Below are positions 19,085 to 29,077 of a stretch of DNA of 64,000 bases, piece by piece; position 1 is the first letter of the stretch; each line of letters opens with the position of its first letter. This DNA comes from Streptococcus infantis. GTDB lineage: Bacteria; Bacillota; Bacilli; Lactobacillales; Streptococcaceae. The stretch is from assembly GCF_019929665.1 (NCBI RefSeq), contig NZ_JAHZPZ010000001.1, positions 1 to 64,000 of the forward strand, given 5' to 3'. Below the pieces are notes generated by a model. That model did not search any database. It saw only the letters and a program-made list of their open reading frames with translations, and was not told the DNA's origin. The translations under genes were made by a program, and so were the position numbers.

Positions 19085-19313
19085 TTTGATCTTCAGGGAG
19101 CCTGTGGTTACTGTGAACAGGTGTTTGAAACTAGTGAAATTGGGCTGATTTTAAAAGTGAATTTGAAACAATGAAAATTCGGTAGGCACACCTTACAGTG
19201 CAACTTGTTGTTAGACAAGGCAGAGATGTAAAGGAGATATTCTCTTTACAAATGAGGTGGTACCGCGTTACAAACGCCCTCACATGGAAGTAAATTCCGT
19301 GTGTGGGCTTTTT
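19085..19313 (+). promoter_or_regulatory. T-box riboswitch (Trp) upstream of the stand-alone trpB
   Basis: The T-box core GAGGTGGTACCGCG lies at 19254-19267. The stem I apical part CCTGTGGTTACTG...ACAGG and a descending strand containing TTGGG, a probable TGG specifier, are seen before it. The terminator helix GCCCTCACA...TGTGTGGGC followed by TTTTT ends at about 19313. Uncharged tRNA-Trp is expected to stabilise the antiterminator. The tRNA-end-binding bulge reads TGGT. The helices were read by eye, not folded. Confidence 0.88.
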
Positions 19314-19347
19314 CATATTTTGGAACAATGGAAAAGAGGAAAAATTT

Positions 19348-20526
19348 ATGACAACTAAAGGTTATTTTGGACAGTTTGGTGGTAGTTTTGTACCAGAACC
19401 AATTCAGGCTTTATTAGATGAGTTGGAAGTGACTTTTGATAAATACAAGGATGATCCAGAATTTTTGGCAGAATTTCGCCATTACTTGAAGGATTATTCA
19501 GGTCGTGAAACACCGCTTTATTTTGCGGAGAGTTTGACAGATTACTTAGGTGGCGCTAAGATTTATCTCAAGCGCGAAGACCTTAACCACCTGGGTTCTC
19601 ACAAGCTTAACAACGTTTTAGGGCAGATCCTTCTTGCCAAACGCATGGGTAAAAAACGTGTGATTGCAGAGACAGGAGCTGGCCAGCACGGTGTTGCGAC
19701 AGCTGCAGCTGCAGCCAAATTTGGTATGGCCTGTGATGTCTACATGGGGGCAGAAGATGTGGAACGTCAACGTCTTAACGTCTTCCGTATGGAGATGATG
19801 GGAGCAACTGTTCATGCAGTTGAAACGGGAACACGTACTCTGAAGGATGCGGTCGATGCAGCCTTTGGTGCGTGGATGAATGACCTTGAAGCTTTCTACG
19901 TTTTAGGTTCAGCTGTAGGACCTCACCCTTATCCAACGATTGTTCATGAATTCCAAAAAGTTATTAGTGAAGAGTCTCGACGTCAGATCTTGGAAAAAGA
20001 AGGACGTTTGCCAGACTACGTCATTGCCTGTGTGGGTGGTGGTTCTAATGCCATCGGTGCCTTCTCGCAGTATGTAGCTGATGAAGAAGTTAAATTGGTT
20101 GGGGTAGAAGCTGCTGGTCACGGTTTAGATACCGACAAACACGCGGCAACAATGACCAAGGGTAGTGTAGGAATTGTCGATGGAATGAAAACCTATGCAG
20201 TCTTTGGCGAAGATGGAAATGTTGCACCTGTTTACTCTATCTCTGCTGGTTTAGACTATCCAGGGGTTGGACCAGAACACGCCTTCTTTAAAGACTCTGG
20301 TCGTGTAGAGTATGTTGCAGCGACTGATGAAGAGGCTGTCCAAGCCTTGCTTCTACTTAGCAAGACTGAAGGAATTATCCCAGCTATTGAAAGCTCCCAT
20401 GCTATCGCAGAAGCAGTCAAACGAGCACCAAAACTAAGTAAAGACGAGATTATCGTCATTAATGTCTCTGGTCGTGGAGACAAGGACGTAGCTGCTATTG
20501 CAGACTACCTTGAAGATAAAAAATAA
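19348..20526 (+). CDS. trpB: Second, stand-alone tryptophan synthase beta chain
   Basis: This is a 392-aa PLP enzyme closely similar to the operon TrpB further downstream. It keeps the catalytic lysine in HLGSHKLNN (canonical form HTGAHKINN), [12 protein letters not shown], the PLP phosphate loop GGGSNAIG and the C-terminal VSGRGDKD. No trpA is adjacent. The start at 19348 ([12 protein letters not shown]) follows GAGGAAAA, directly after a Trp T-box. By family knowledge it should make Trp from serine and indole; working on free indole without TrpA is an inference. It is of the TrpB1 type, not the longer TrpB2. Confidence 0.9.
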   Translation: MTTKGYFGQFGGSFVPEPIQALLDELEVTFDKYKDDPEFLAEFRHYLKDYSGRETPLYFAESLTDYLGGAKIYLKREDLNHLGSHKLNNVLGQILLAKRMGKKRVIAETGAGQHGVATAAAAAKFGMACDVYMGAEDVERQRLNVFRMEMMGATVHAVETGTRTLKDAVDAAFGAWMNDLEAFYVLGSAVGPHPYPTIVHEFQKVISEESRRQILEKEGRLPDYVIACVGGGSNAIGAFSQYVADEEVKLVGVEAAGHGLDTDKHAATMTKGSVGIVDGMKTYAVFGEDGNVAPVYSISAGLDYPGVGPEHAFFKDSGRVEYVAATDEEAVQALLLLSKTEGIIPAIESSHAIAEAVKRAPKLSKDEIIVINVSGRGDKDVAAIADYLEDKK

Positions 20527-20536
20527 AAGATGGAAA

Positions 20537-20777
20537 AGATACAGAGATTTCTCTCACAGAGAGCTTGTGGTTGCTGAAAACAAGCAGAGAAAGCTGTAAG
20601 GTTGGGTCCGTCTGAAATGAGAGAAGAAAACATGATTCTCAAGGGAGTGCCCTTTATCGCACAGCCTGTTACAAGAAGGTTCTGAGACAGGAATGAGAGA
20701 TAGGAGAAATCCTATAATTGAGGTGGCACCGCGAATTTCGTCCTCACGCAAGTTATTTTGCGTGGGGATTTTTTGTA
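20537..20777 (+). promoter_or_regulatory. Second T-box riboswitch (Trp) upstream of trpE
   Basis: The core GAGGTGGCACCGCG lies at 20720-20733. The stem I apical motif GCTTGTGGTTGCTGAAAACAAGC is followed by a strand with TTGGG (TGG specifier). The terminator TCACGCAA...TTGCGTGG plus ATTTTTT ends at about 20777. No convincing promoter lies between the preceding stop and this leader, so transcripts may read in from the first T-box. The discriminator-facing bulge is TGGC, as expected for a tRNA-Trp with G73. Confidence 0.9.
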
Positions 20778-20819
20778 GAATAAACACGGGATTTAAGAAG
20801 AACTGAAAGGGAAATTACA

Positions 20820-22181
20820 ATGGAACGAATCATTCACGGAGATGTTTTATCACCAATCTTGGCGTATATGCGCTTGAACGGAGAACACAAGGTCATACTT
20901 GAAAGTATCCCAAGAGAAAAGGAAAATGCTCGATTTTCTATCTTAGCCTACAACCCAGTTTTTGAAATTAAGTTTGAGAATGGAGTTCTTTATCAAAATG
21001 GTCAAGTGATTGATCGTGAACCCTTGGATTTCCTCTATGAGGTGACTCATAAGAGCCAGCACCATTCAGACCTACCTTTTGGTGGTGGAGCCATCGGCTT
21101 TGTTGGCTATGATATGATTTCTCTCTATGAAGAAATTGGCCAGCTTCCGGAGGATACGATTGGGACACCAGATATGCATTTCTTCGTATATGAGAGTTAC
21201 ATAGTTTTTGACCACAAGAAAGAAAAAATTCATATCATCGAGGATGCTCTCTACAGTAATCGTAGCAATGATGAGCTAGAAGTTGCTTTAGATCAGGTTT
21301 TAGAGGATTTAAAAATCCCTGCTCCAAATGAATTTGAAGACTTGGACGTTTCTCCACTTCAGTTTAGATCACATATTGCACCTCAGAAATTTGAAGAAAT
21401 GGTAGAAACAGCGCGCGACTTGATTCGCAATGGAGATATGTTCCAATGTGTGCTCAGTCAGCGTTTCTCAGCAGAAGTAACTGGAAATCCTTTTGACTTC
21501 TACAGAAATCTCCGAGTAACAAATCCATCAAATTACCTCTACTTTTATAACTTTGGAGATTATCAAATCATCGGTGCCAGTCCTGAGAGTTTGGTTTCCG
21601 TAAAAAACGGCATTGTAACAACAAATCCGATTGCAGGTACGCGACCTAGAGGTGCCAATGATGAAGATGATGCAGCTTTAGCAAATGACCTACTTTCTGA
21701 TGAAAAGGAAACGGCAGAACACCGAATGCTAGTAGACTTGGGACGTAATGATATTGGTAGAATTGCTGAAACAGCAAGTGTCCAAGTAACCAAGTATATG
21801 GAAGTCGAACTTTTCCGATATGTCATGCATTTGACCAGCGTAGTTAAAGGACGTTTGTTACCAGAACTGACTGCCATGGATGCCTTGAAGGCGACTCTTC
21901 CTGCAGGAACAGTATCGGGGGCACCAAAGATTCGGGCCATGAAACGCATCTATGAATTAGAAACAGAGAAACGAGGCGTCTATGCAGGGGCTATCGGTTA
22001 CCTATCAGCAACTGGAGACATGGATTTCGCTATTGCAATTCGAACCATGATTCTTAAAAATAAAAAAGCCTACGTACAGGCTGGTGCAGGGATTGTTTAT
22101 GATTCCATTGCTCAAAATGAATACCAAGAAACCATTAACAAGGCTAAATCTATGACTAGAATTGGAGAACTAAGACCATGA
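20820..22181 (+). CDS. trpE: Anthranilate synthase component I
   Basis: This 453-aa protein converts chorismate and ammonia/glutamine to anthranilate together with TrpG. The N-terminal Trp-feedback region has VILESIPREKENARFS. The chorismate-binding half shows IAGTRPRGA, DLGRNDIGR, LPAGTVSGAPKIRAM and the C-terminal VQAGAGIVYDS. It is first of the main trp operon, behind the second T-box. The stop overlaps trpG in an ATGA junction. Confidence 0.96.
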   Translation: MERIIHGDVLSPILAYMRLNGEHKVILESIPREKENARFSILAYNPVFEIKFENGVLYQNGQVIDREPLDFLYEVTHKSQHHSDLPFGGGAIGFVGYDMISLYEEIGQLPEDTIGTPDMHFFVYESYIVFDHKKEKIHIIEDALYSNRSNDELEVALDQVLEDLKIPAPNEFEDLDVSPLQFRSHIAPQKFEEMVETARDLIRNGDMFQCVLSQRFSAEVTGNPFDFYRNLRVTNPSNYLYFYNFGDYQIIGASPESLVSVKNGIVTTNPIAGTRPRGANDEDDAALANDLLSDEKETAEHRMLVDLGRNDIGRIAETASVQVTKYMEVELFRYVMHLTSVVKGRLLPELTAMDALKATLPAGTVSGAPKIRAMKRIYELETEKRGVYAGAIGYLSATGDMDFAIAIRTMILKNKKAYVQAGAGIVYDSIAQNEYQETINKAKSMTRIGELRP

Positions 22182-22744
22182 TTTTATTGATTGACAACTA
22201 TGATTCTTTTACCTATAACTTGGCTCAATACATTGGGAATTTCGCAGAAGTGCAGGTTTTGAGAAATGATGATTCCAAGCTGTATGAAGAAGCTGAAAAA
22301 GCAGACGGTCTGGTCTTTTCTCCCGGTCCTGGTTGGCCAGTGGATGCCGGAAAGATGGAAGACATGATTCGTGATTTTGCAGGTAAGAAGCCAATTCTTG
22401 GGATTTGTTTGGGTCACCAAGCTATCGCAGAAGTCTTTGGTGGGAAGCTAGGCTTGGCTCCAAAAGTCATGCATGGGAAACAGAGCCATATCAGCTTTGA
22501 AGCGCCATCTGTTCTCTATCAAGGCATTGAGGATGGTCGTCCAGTCATGCGCTATCACAGCATTTTGATTGAAGAAATGCCAGAAGAGTTTGAAGTGACA
22601 GCTCGTTCGACTGATGACCAAGCTATTATGGGAATTCAACACAAAAGCCTGCCGATTTATGGCTTCCAGTACCATCCAGAAAGTATCGGAACGCCAGATG
22701 GCTTGTCTTCTATTCGGAATTTTATCGAGAAGGTTGTAAAGTGA
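22178..22744 (+). CDS. trpG: Anthranilate synthase component II (glutamine amidotransferase)
   Basis: This is a class I glutamine amidotransferase of 188 aa that supplies ammonia to TrpE. The catalytic triad is visible as Cys in [14 protein letters not shown] and His/Glu in [15 protein letters not shown]. It begins in the ATGA overlap with trpE, so it is translationally coupled. Pneumococcal-type operons use it for Trp synthesis; dual use as a folate PabA cannot be excluded. Confidence 0.94.
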   Translation: MILLIDNYDSFTYNLAQYIGNFAEVQVLRNDDSKLYEEAEKADGLVFSPGPGWPVDAGKMEDMIRDFAGKKPILGICLGHQAIAEVFGGKLGLAPKVMHGKQSHISFEAPSVLYQGIEDGRPVMRYHSILIEEMPEEFEVTARSTDDQAIMGIQHKSLPIYGFQYHPESIGTPDGLSSIRNFIEKVVK

Positions 22745-22754
22745 GGAAACTAGG

Positions 22755-23759
22755 ATGAAAGAGATTATTGAAAAATTAGCGAACTTTGAAGATTTATCAA
22801 GTGTTGAGATGACAGATGTGATCGAACGCATCGTAACAGGGCGAGTGACAGAAGCACAAATCGCTTCACTCCTTTTAGCCCTCAAGATGAAGGGAGAAAC
22901 ACCTGAGGAAAGAACAGCCCTCGCCCAAGTTATGAGAGGACATGCTCAACACATTCCAACCAACATTCAAGATGCTATGGATAACTGTGGTACGGGTGGA
23001 GATAAGTCATTTAGCTTTAACATCTCAACAACTGCAGCCTTTGTCTTAGCAGGTGGTGGCATCCACATGGCCAAACATGGAAATCGTTCTATCTCTTCTA
23101 AATCTGGTTCAGCAGATGTCTTGCAAGCTTTGGGAATCAATATTGACCTCAAACCAGCACAATTAGGTAAGGTATTTGACCAAACAGGAATCGTCTTTCT
23201 CTTTGCCAAAAACATGCACCCAGCTATGAAATATATCATGCCAGCACGCTTGGAATTGGGAATTCCAACCATCATGAATTTGACAGGTCCACTCATTCAC
23301 CCAATGGTCTTGGAAACACAGCTTCTAGGAATTAGTCGTCCAGAACTTCTAGAAAGTACAGCTCAGGTTTTGAAAAACATGGGCCGCAAACGTGCTATCG
23401 TAGTAGCTGGTCCAGAAGGATTGGATGAAGCTGGTTTGAATGGTACTACCAGCATTGCCCTTCTTGAAAATGGTGAAATCACTTTGTCAACCTTTACCCC
23501 AGAAGATTTGGGAATGGAACGTATTGCCATTGAGGACATTCGTGGGGGAAATGCGCATGAGAATGCAGCCATCCTTGTCAGTGTTCTTAATAACGAACCA
23601 AGTCCATTCTTGGAAACAACAGTCTTAAATGCAGGTCTAGGATTCTACGCCAATGGTAAAGCAGATAGTATCAAGGACGGAGTTGAATTGGCACGTCAAG
23701 TGATTGCCAGTGGTAAGGCCCTTGAAAAACTCAGACTATTACAGGAGTATCAAAGATGA
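22755..23759 (+). CDS. trpD: Anthranilate phosphoribosyltransferase
   Basis: This joins anthranilate to PRPP. The 334-aa protein has the PRPP-binding [17 protein letters not shown], then [21 protein letters not shown], and [14 protein letters not shown] near the C-terminal half. It lies 10 nt after trpG and overlaps trpC at an ATGA junction. Confidence 0.96.
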   Translation: MKEIIEKLANFEDLSSVEMTDVIERIVTGRVTEAQIASLLLALKMKGETPEERTALAQVMRGHAQHIPTNIQDAMDNCGTGGDKSFSFNISTTAAFVLAGGGIHMAKHGNRSISSKSGSADVLQALGINIDLKPAQLGKVFDQTGIVFLFAKNMHPAMKYIMPARLELGIPTIMNLTGPLIHPMVLETQLLGISRPELLESTAQVLKNMGRKRAIVVAGPEGLDEAGLNGTTSIALLENGEITLSTFTPEDLGMERIAIEDIRGGNAHENAAILVSVLNNEPSPFLETTVLNAGLGFYANGKADSIKDGVELARQVIASGKALEKLRLLQEYQR

Positions 23760-24523
23760 GTCAGGAATTTTTATCACGTATCCTAGAGCAAAAGGCGCGT
23801 GAAGTTGAAAAGATGGAGCGAGAGGAGCTTCAATCCTTGCGTCAAACTTATCGATTGAGTGAATATTTAAAAAATCATCAAGACCGTTTGCAAATCATTG
23901 CTGAGGTCAAAAAGGCAAGCCCAAGTCTAGGTGATATCAATCTTGATGTGGATATCGTACAACAGGCCCTGACTTACGAGGCTAACGGCGCGGTTATGAT
24001 TTCTGTTCTGACAGATGAGGTTTTCTTTAAAGGGCATTTGGATTATTTGCGGGAAATTTCCAGTCAGGTAGAGATTCCGACGCTCAACAAGGACTTTATC
24101 ATCGATGAAAAGCAAATCATCCGTGCTCGCAATGCAGGTGCAACAGTTATCTTACTCATCGTAGCGGCCTTATCTGAAAAACGACTCAAGGAGCTTTACG
24201 ACTACGCGACAGATCTTGGTCTAGAAGTTTTGGTGGAAACTCATAATCTTGCTGAACTGGAAGTGGCTCATAGACTTGGAGCTCAAATTATTGGTGTTAA
24301 CAATCGCAATTTAACAACCTTTGAAGTCGACTTGCAGACCAGCGTAGAGTTGGCCAAACACTTTAAGGATGATTGCTTCTACATTTCCGAATCTGCTATT
24401 TTTACAGAGGAGGATGCAAAACGAGTAGCACCATACTTTAACGGAATTTTAGTAGGAACAGCCCTCATGCAAGCAGAAGATGTAGCCCAGAGAATCAAGG
24501 AGTTGCAGATTGACAAAGGTTAA
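23756..24523 (+). CDS. trpC: Indole-3-glycerol-phosphate synthase
   Basis: This is a TIM-barrel enzyme of 255 aa that closes the indole ring. Typical stretches are [14 protein letters not shown] (catalytic Lys and phosphate-site residues), [28 protein letters not shown] and [14 protein letters not shown]. It starts inside the trpD stop and overlaps trpF by 14 nt. Confidence 0.96.
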   Translation: MSQEFLSRILEQKAREVEKMEREELQSLRQTYRLSEYLKNHQDRLQIIAEVKKASPSLGDINLDVDIVQQALTYEANGAVMISVLTDEVFFKGHLDYLREISSQVEIPTLNKDFIIDEKQIIRARNAGATVILLIVAALSEKRLKELYDYATDLGLEVLVETHNLAELEVAHRLGAQIIGVNNRNLTTFEVDLQTSVELAKHFKDDCFYISESAIFTEEDAKRVAPYFNGILVGTALMQAEDVAQRIKELQIDKG

Positions 24524-25109
24524 GATTTGTGGACTATCGACCAAAGAAGCCGTAAAAACAGCTGTTTCAGCTGGAGCAGACTACATTGGTTTTGTCTTTG
24601 CTCCTAGCAAAAGACAGGTGACCTTGGAACAAGCAGCAGAGCTGGCTAAGATCATTCCTACAAATGTGAATAAAGTTGGTGTATTTGTTTCACCCAGTCG
24701 GGAGGACTTACTAGAAGCGATTGAAAAGGTTGGCTTAGACTTGGTGCAGGTTCATGGTCAGGTAGTAGATAAACTATTTGAAAATTTACCTTGTGGCAGC
24801 ATTCAGGCTGTTCAGGTCGATGAAAGGGGGCATGTACCCAATTCTCAGGCAGATTATCTACTCTTTGATGCACCTGTCGCAGGGAGTGGACAAACATTTG
24901 ACTGGGGTCGACTGGATACGACAGAACTAGCCCAACCTTTCTTCATCGCAGGCGGGCTAAATGAGGACAATGTAGCAAGAGCAATTCAGCATTTCTCTCC
25001 CTTTGCAGTAGATGTATCAAGCGGAGTAGAAACAAACGGACAAAAAGATCATGAAAAGATTAGAAGATTTATAGAGAGGGTAAATAATGGCATATCAAGA
25101 ACCAAATAA
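24510..25109 (+). CDS. trpF: Phosphoribosylanthranilate isomerase
   Basis: This is a 199-aa TIM-barrel isomerase. Motifs include [12 protein letters not shown] (catalytic Cys), [27 protein letters not shown] and [14 protein letters not shown]. The start is a TTG at 24510, supported by AAGGAG 7 nt upstream and by the family start at KVKICG. It lies within the end of trpC and overlaps trpB by 23 nt. Confidence 0.94.
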   Translation: MTKVKICGLSTKEAVKTAVSAGADYIGFVFAPSKRQVTLEQAAELAKIIPTNVNKVGVFVSPSREDLLEAIEKVGLDLVQVHGQVVDKLFENLPCGSIQAVQVDERGHVPNSQADYLLFDAPVAGSGQTFDWGRLDTTELAQPFFIAGGLNEDNVARAIQHFSPFAVDVSSGVETNGQKDHEKIRRFIERVNNGISRTK

Positions 25110-26310
25110 AGATGGATTTTACGGAAAATTCGGTGGACGTTTTGTCCCAGAAACGTTGATGACAGCAGTATTGGAATTGGAAGAGGCTTATCGTGAAAGT
25201 CAGGCAGATCCAAGTTTTCAAGAGGAGTTAAACCAACTTTTGCGCCAGTATGTAGGTCGTGAAACTCCTCTTTACTACGCAAAAAACTTGACCCAGCATA
25301 TCGGCGGAGCCAAGATTTACCTTAAACGTGAAGACCTCAACCATACAGGCGCCCACAAGATTAACAATGCCTTAGGACAAGTTTTACTGGCTAAACGCAT
25401 GGGCAAGAAGAAAATTATCGCTGAAACAGGAGCCGGTCAGCATGGTGTGGCAACTGCAACAGCTGCGGCACTCTTTAACATGGAATGTACCATCTACATG
25501 GGCGAGGAAGATGTCAAACGCCAAGCCCTCAACGTTTTCCGCATGGAGCTTTTAGGAGCTAAGGTAGAGGCTGTGACAGATGGATCTCGCGTGCTCAAGG
25601 ATGCGGTCAATGCAGCCCTTCGTTCTTGGGTTGCAAATATCGATGATACCCACTATATCCTTGGTTCTGCCTTGGGGCCTCATCCTTTCCCAGAAATTGT
25701 TCGTGACTTCCAAAGTGTTATCGGTCGAGAAGCCAAGCAACAGTACCGTGATTTGACAGGTGAAAATCTGCCAGATGCCCTAGTAGCCTGTGTTGGTGGT
25801 GGTTCGAATGCTATCGGGCTCTTCCATCCATTTGTGGAAGATGAGACAGTAGCTATGTATGGTGCTGAAGCAGCAGGACTCGGTGTGGATACAGAGCACC
25901 ACGCAGCTACCTTGACCAAGGGTCGTCCAGGTGTTCTTCACGGTTCGCTTATGGATGTGCTCCAAGATGCTCATGGTCAAATCTTAGAAGCTTTCTCAAT
26001 CTCAGCAGGTTTGGACTATCCTGGTATCGGTCCAGAACATTCTCATTACCACGATATCAAACGTGCGACCTATGTACCAGTGACAGATGAAGAGGCCTTG
26101 GAAGGATTCCAACTCTTGTCTCGTGTAGAAGGAATTATCCCTGCTTTGGAATCTAGCCATGCCATCGCCTTTGCGGTGAAATTAGCCAAAGAACTTGGAC
26201 CAGATAAGTCTATGATCGTCTGTCTATCAGGTCGTGGAGACAAGGATGTGGTTCAAGTCAAAGACCGCTTGGAAGCAGATGCAGCAAAGAAGGGAGAAGC
26301 TCATGCCTAA
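25087..26310 (+). CDS. trpB: Tryptophan synthase beta chain (operon copy)
   Basis: This is the canonical 407-aa beta subunit that joins indole to serine. The PLP lysine is in [13 protein letters not shown], the substrate loop is [16 protein letters not shown], the phosphate loop GGGSNAIG, and the C-terminal motif LSGRGDKDV. It is coupled to trpF and trpA by overlaps of 23 and 8 nt, as expected for a subunit of the alpha2-beta2 complex. A paralogue lies 4.6 kb upstream. Confidence 0.97.
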   Translation: MAYQEPNKDGFYGKFGGRFVPETLMTAVLELEEAYRESQADPSFQEELNQLLRQYVGRETPLYYAKNLTQHIGGAKIYLKREDLNHTGAHKINNALGQVLLAKRMGKKKIIAETGAGQHGVATATAAALFNMECTIYMGEEDVKRQALNVFRMELLGAKVEAVTDGSRVLKDAVNAALRSWVANIDDTHYILGSALGPHPFPEIVRDFQSVIGREAKQQYRDLTGENLPDALVACVGGGSNAIGLFHPFVEDETVAMYGAEAAGLGVDTEHHAATLTKGRPGVLHGSLMDVLQDAHGQILEAFSISAGLDYPGIGPEHSHYHDIKRATYVPVTDEEALEGFQLLSRVEGIIPALESSHAIAFAVKLAKELGPDKSMIVCLSGRGDKDVVQVKDRLEADAAKKGEAHA

Positions 26311-27085
26311 GACCTTAACCGAAAAATTGACAACTCTTAAAGCAGCAAAAAAGGGAATTTTTGTTCCCTATATCATGGCTGGAGACCATGAAAAAGGATT
26401 AAATGGACTTGCTGAAACAATCCACTTTTTAGAAGACTTGGGTGTGTCTGCCATTGAGATAGGAGTTCCCTTTTCAGACCCTGTTGCAGACGGTCCAGTT
26501 ATCGAAGAAGCAGGCTTGCGCAGTCTAGCTTGCGGAACCTCTACCCAGGCTTTGGTTGAAACTTTGAAGACTATTGAAACAGAAGTTCCACTTGTTATCA
26601 TGACCTATTTTAACCCCCTCTTTCAGTACGGTGTGGAGAAATTGGTTAAAGACCTTTCTGATACAGCGGTTAAAGGTTTGATTATTCCAGACCTACCTCA
26701 TGAACATGCTAATTTTGTAAAGCCCTTCTTGGCAGGTACAGACATTGCTCTGATTCCACTTGTCAGCTTGACGACAGGAATGGAGCGTCAAAAGGAACTC
26801 ATTGAGGGAGCTGAAGGTTTTGTCTATGCCGTTGCTATCAATGGGATCACAGGGAAATCAGGAAACTACCGAGATGATTTGGACAAGCACTTGGCTCAAC
26901 TGCATCAAGTAGCAGATATTCCAGTCTTGACAGGATTTGGTGTATCTACACAGGATGATGTAGAACGCTTTAATGCAGTATCAGACGGCGTCATCGTCGG
27001 ATCCAAGATTGTTAAGGCTCTACATGAAGGACAAGTAGCAGAAATCGCTGACTTTATCATGCAAGCAGTAGCTTACCAAAAATAA
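26303..27085 (+). CDS. trpA: Tryptophan synthase alpha chain
   Basis: This cleaves indole-3-glycerol phosphate and channels indole to TrpB. The 260-aa protein has the catalytic acids in [19 protein letters not shown], then [11 protein letters not shown] and [10 protein letters not shown]. The start at 26303 (MPKTLTEKL) follows AAGGGAG; an open frame upstream within trpB is not used. The 3' end overlaps the convergent cilC gene by 29 nt, with no terminator between them. Confidence 0.96.
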   Translation: MPKTLTEKLTTLKAAKKGIFVPYIMAGDHEKGLNGLAETIHFLEDLGVSAIEIGVPFSDPVADGPVIEEAGLRSLACGTSTQALVETLKTIETEVPLVIMTYFNPLFQYGVEKLVKDLSDTAVKGLIIPDLPHEHANFVKPFLAGTDIALIPLVSLTTGMERQKELIEGAEGFVYAVAINGITGKSGNYRDDLDKHLAQLHQVADIPVLTGFGVSTQDDVERFNAVSDGVIVGSKIVKALHEGQVAEIADFIMQAVAYQK

Positions 27086-27716
27086 TCATACAAGCAGCAA
27101 GCAAGAGGAAAGGTACAAAAGGTAGTCTTTCCTTTTTCTTTAGTAGGAGAAAGGCTAGAATGCCAGTTGTGGAAGAAAATTGAATTAAAATCAGCATTTC
27201 AGTTAGGCTAAAAATAAGTGCACAAGAGGCCAGAAAGAGAAAATCCCCTGCACCTATGCGGATATCGATGAAGTGAGCCAAAATTCCCAAGATAAGAAAG
27301 AAAATCATAACCAGATTCCAACTACAGAAAAACATGAGGATTAAGTGAAAAATTAGCCAGACGATCAAGGGATATTCCTGATGACGAACGTCGTAGATGC
27401 CCAAAGTCAAGCCGGCAGTTATCAAGATGACTTGCCCCAAAGTTAAAAATCCCACAGACTCAGCTAGAAAGAGCAGTCCCAAGGACAACTCAAAGAAAGC
27501 ATACCAGACAGGATAGCTTGACTTGCAATAGCGACAGCGAAAGCGATTGAATACCTGTGAGAGAAATGGAATCAAATCCAGTGGTCTCAAGCGAGTCTGA
27601 CAAGAATCACAGTGACTAGCAGGGAAAACAATGGATTGCTCAGGGAAACGATCAATGACTAAGCCTAGAAAGGAAGCAAGAATAGCTCCAACAAGAAAAA
27701 AGTAAAGATGAATCAT
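27057..27716 (-). CDS. cilC: Type IV prepilin peptidase (competence pseudopilus)
   Basis: This is a 219-aa membrane aspartyl protease with about 7-8 hydrophobic segments that cleaves and methylates competence prepilins. Zinc cysteines are in [11 protein letters not shown] and [13 protein letters not shown]. The two catalytic Asp lie in [12 protein letters not shown] and [10 protein letters not shown] (GxGD). In S. pneumoniae the equivalent gene is a late competence gene (cilC, also called comC-like). A com-box-like sequence lies just upstream of the start. The 3' end overlaps trpA. Confidence 0.9.
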   Translation of the reverse strand: MIHLYFFLVGAILASFLGLVIDRFPEQSIVFPASHCDSCQTRLRPLDLIPFLSQVFNRFRCRYCKSSYPVWYAFFELSLGLLFLAESVGFLTLGQVILITAGLTLGIYDVRHQEYPLIVWLIFHLILMFFCSWNLVMIFFLILGILAHFIDIRIGAGDFLFLASCALIFSLTEMLILIQFSSTTGILAFLLLKKKERLPFVPFLLLAACMIIFGKLLLA

Positions 27717-27725
27717 ACTTATTAA

Positions 27726-27754
27726 TTCGGAAAAAATAAGAGAAAGAGTATAAT
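27726..27754 (+). promoter_or_regulatory. Promoter of the GNAT gene
   Basis: TTCGGA (27726-27731) and TATAAT (27749-27754) are spaced by 17 bp. The -35 region overlaps the com-box-like CCGAATTA on the opposite strand, 9 nt before the cilC start. Confidence 0.55.
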
Positions 27755-27786
27755 AGTTGGATAAAGGAGAAATTTTAGGAGCAAAT

Positions 27787-28242
27787 ATGAAAATTCACTT
27801 TGAAAAAGGACTTCAGATAGAAAATGCCCAACTCATTTGTCGCTGGTCTAATGCTTTGGGAGAGAGTTTTCAGAAGCAATGGATGGGACCCAAAATTTCT
27901 TATCCCTTGATTGTCCAATCCTTACAAAAACTGGAAGGAATTTTTTCAATATTTGAAGGACAAGAGTTTGTGGGGCTTATCCAGAAAATCAGGCTAGAAG
28001 ACAGGAATCTTCATATCGGGAGATTTTTTATCAATCCTCAGAAACAGGGGCAGGGATTAGGTAGCCAGGCTTTAAGGAAATTTGTTAGTTTGGCCTTTGA
28101 AAATGAAGACATAGATACTATTTCTCTAAATGTCTACGAGGCAAATCAAACAGCTTACAATCTTTACCAAAAAGAAGGATTTGAAATCGTTCAAATGGTT
28201 GAAGTACCTGTACGAAAATATATAATGAGAAAATCGAGGTAA
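27787..28242 (+). CDS. GNAT-family N-acetyltransferase
   Basis: This is a protein of about 151 aa with the acetyl-CoA-binding segment FFINPQKQGQGLGSQALRKF (Q/R-x-x-G-x-G/A type), followed by SLNVYEANQTAYNLYQKEGF, which is typical of RimI-like transferases. The start at 27787 (MKIHFEKGL) follows TAGGAGC. An ATG at 27757 lies only 3 nt after the -10 box and is unlikely. The substrate is unknown. Confidence 0.82.
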   Translation: MKIHFEKGLQIENAQLICRWSNALGESFQKQWMGPKISYPLIVQSLQKLEGIFSIFEGQEFVGLIQKIRLEDRNLHIGRFFINPQKQGQGLGSQALRKFVSLAFENEDIDTISLNVYEANQTAYNLYQKEGFEIVQMVEVPVRKYIMRKSR

Positions 28243-28292
28243 GGACTAGTTGATATCTAAAACTGCACCCGTACAATTTTTGGTTTTCAAAC

Positions 28293-28321
28293 TTGTTGCA
28301 GAGAAATTTTCTTGATAAAAT
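28293..28321 (+). promoter_or_regulatory. Promoter of truA-pdxK
   Basis: TTGTTG (28293-28298) and TAAAAT (28316-28321) are spaced by 17 bp. The -10 ends only 6 nt before the truA ATG, so the 5' leader would be very short or absent. Confidence 0.45.
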
Positions 28322-28327
28322 AGATAC

Positions 28328-29077
28328 ATGACTAGATATAAAGCAATCATTTCCTATGATGGCTACGCCTTTGCTGGCTTTCAACGGCAACCACACGCGC
28401 GTAGTGTCCAAGAGGAAATTGAAAAAACTTTAACCAAATTAAATAAAGGGCAGGCCATTACCATCCATGGTGCAGGGCGAACGGATAGTGGTGTTCATGC
28501 GCTAGGGCAGGTTATCCACTTTGATCTTCCCTATCAGATGGATGAGGAAAAGCTTCGCTTTGCTCTCGATACTCAAAGTCCTGAAGATATAGATGTCATT
28601 TCGATTGAGGTAGTGGCTGATGATTTTCATTGCCGTTATGCCAAGCATAGCAAGACCTACGAGTTTATCGTGGATAGGGGTCGTCCTAAAAATCCTATGA
28701 GACGTCATTATGCCACCCACTATCCCTATCCACTTGATGTGGAACGCATGCAAAAGGCTGTGAAGAAATTAGAAGGAACCCATGATTTCACCGGTTTTAC
28801 TGCTGCCGGAACAAGTGTGGAGGACAAGGTAAGAACGATCACGGAAGCCAGTCTTAGGGTTGACGAAACAGGTCAGTTTTTGACCTTTACATTCTCAGGC
28901 AATGGTTTCCTCTATAAGCAGATTCGAAATATGGTTGGGACCTTGCTGAAAATTGGCAACAATCGTATGCCAATTGAGCAGATTGACCTGATTTTGGAGA
29001 AAAAAGACAGACAGTTGGCAGGTCCAACTGCAGCACCCAATGGTTTGTATTTGAAGGAGATTCGTTATGAAGAATAA
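28328..29077 (+). CDS. truA: tRNA pseudouridine(38-40) synthase
   Basis: This 249-aa enzyme makes pseudouridine in the anticodon stem-loop of many tRNAs. The catalytic Asp is in [14 protein letters not shown] near residue 52, with the family start [20 protein letters not shown] and the C-terminal [14 protein letters not shown]. The stop overlaps the next gene by 11 nt. The ATG at 28328 matches the family start but lacks an obvious Shine-Dalgarno. Confidence 0.95.
   Translation: MTRYKAIISYDGYAFAGFQRQPHARSVQEEIEKTLTKLNKGQAITIHGAGRTDSGVHALGQVIHFDLPYQMDEEKLRFALDTQSPEDIDVISIEVVADDFHCRYAKHSKTYEFIVDRGRPKNPMRRHYATHYPYPLDVERMQKAVKKLEGTHDFTGFTAAGTSVEDKVRTITEASLRVDETGQFLTFTFSGNGFLYKQIRNMVGTLLKIGNNRMPIEQIDLILEKKDRQLAGPTAAPNGLYLKEIRYEE

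Noticed and set aside
19085-20777. The T-box leaders as possible protein-coding regions or small RNAs
   Set aside because: Both contain the T-box core and a matched terminator, and the open frames across them (for example 20554-20787 on the minus strand) are incidental.
21563-21949. 128-codon minus-strand frame inside trpE
   Set aside because: It mirrors the codon bias of trpE on the other strand. No start signal or family features are present.
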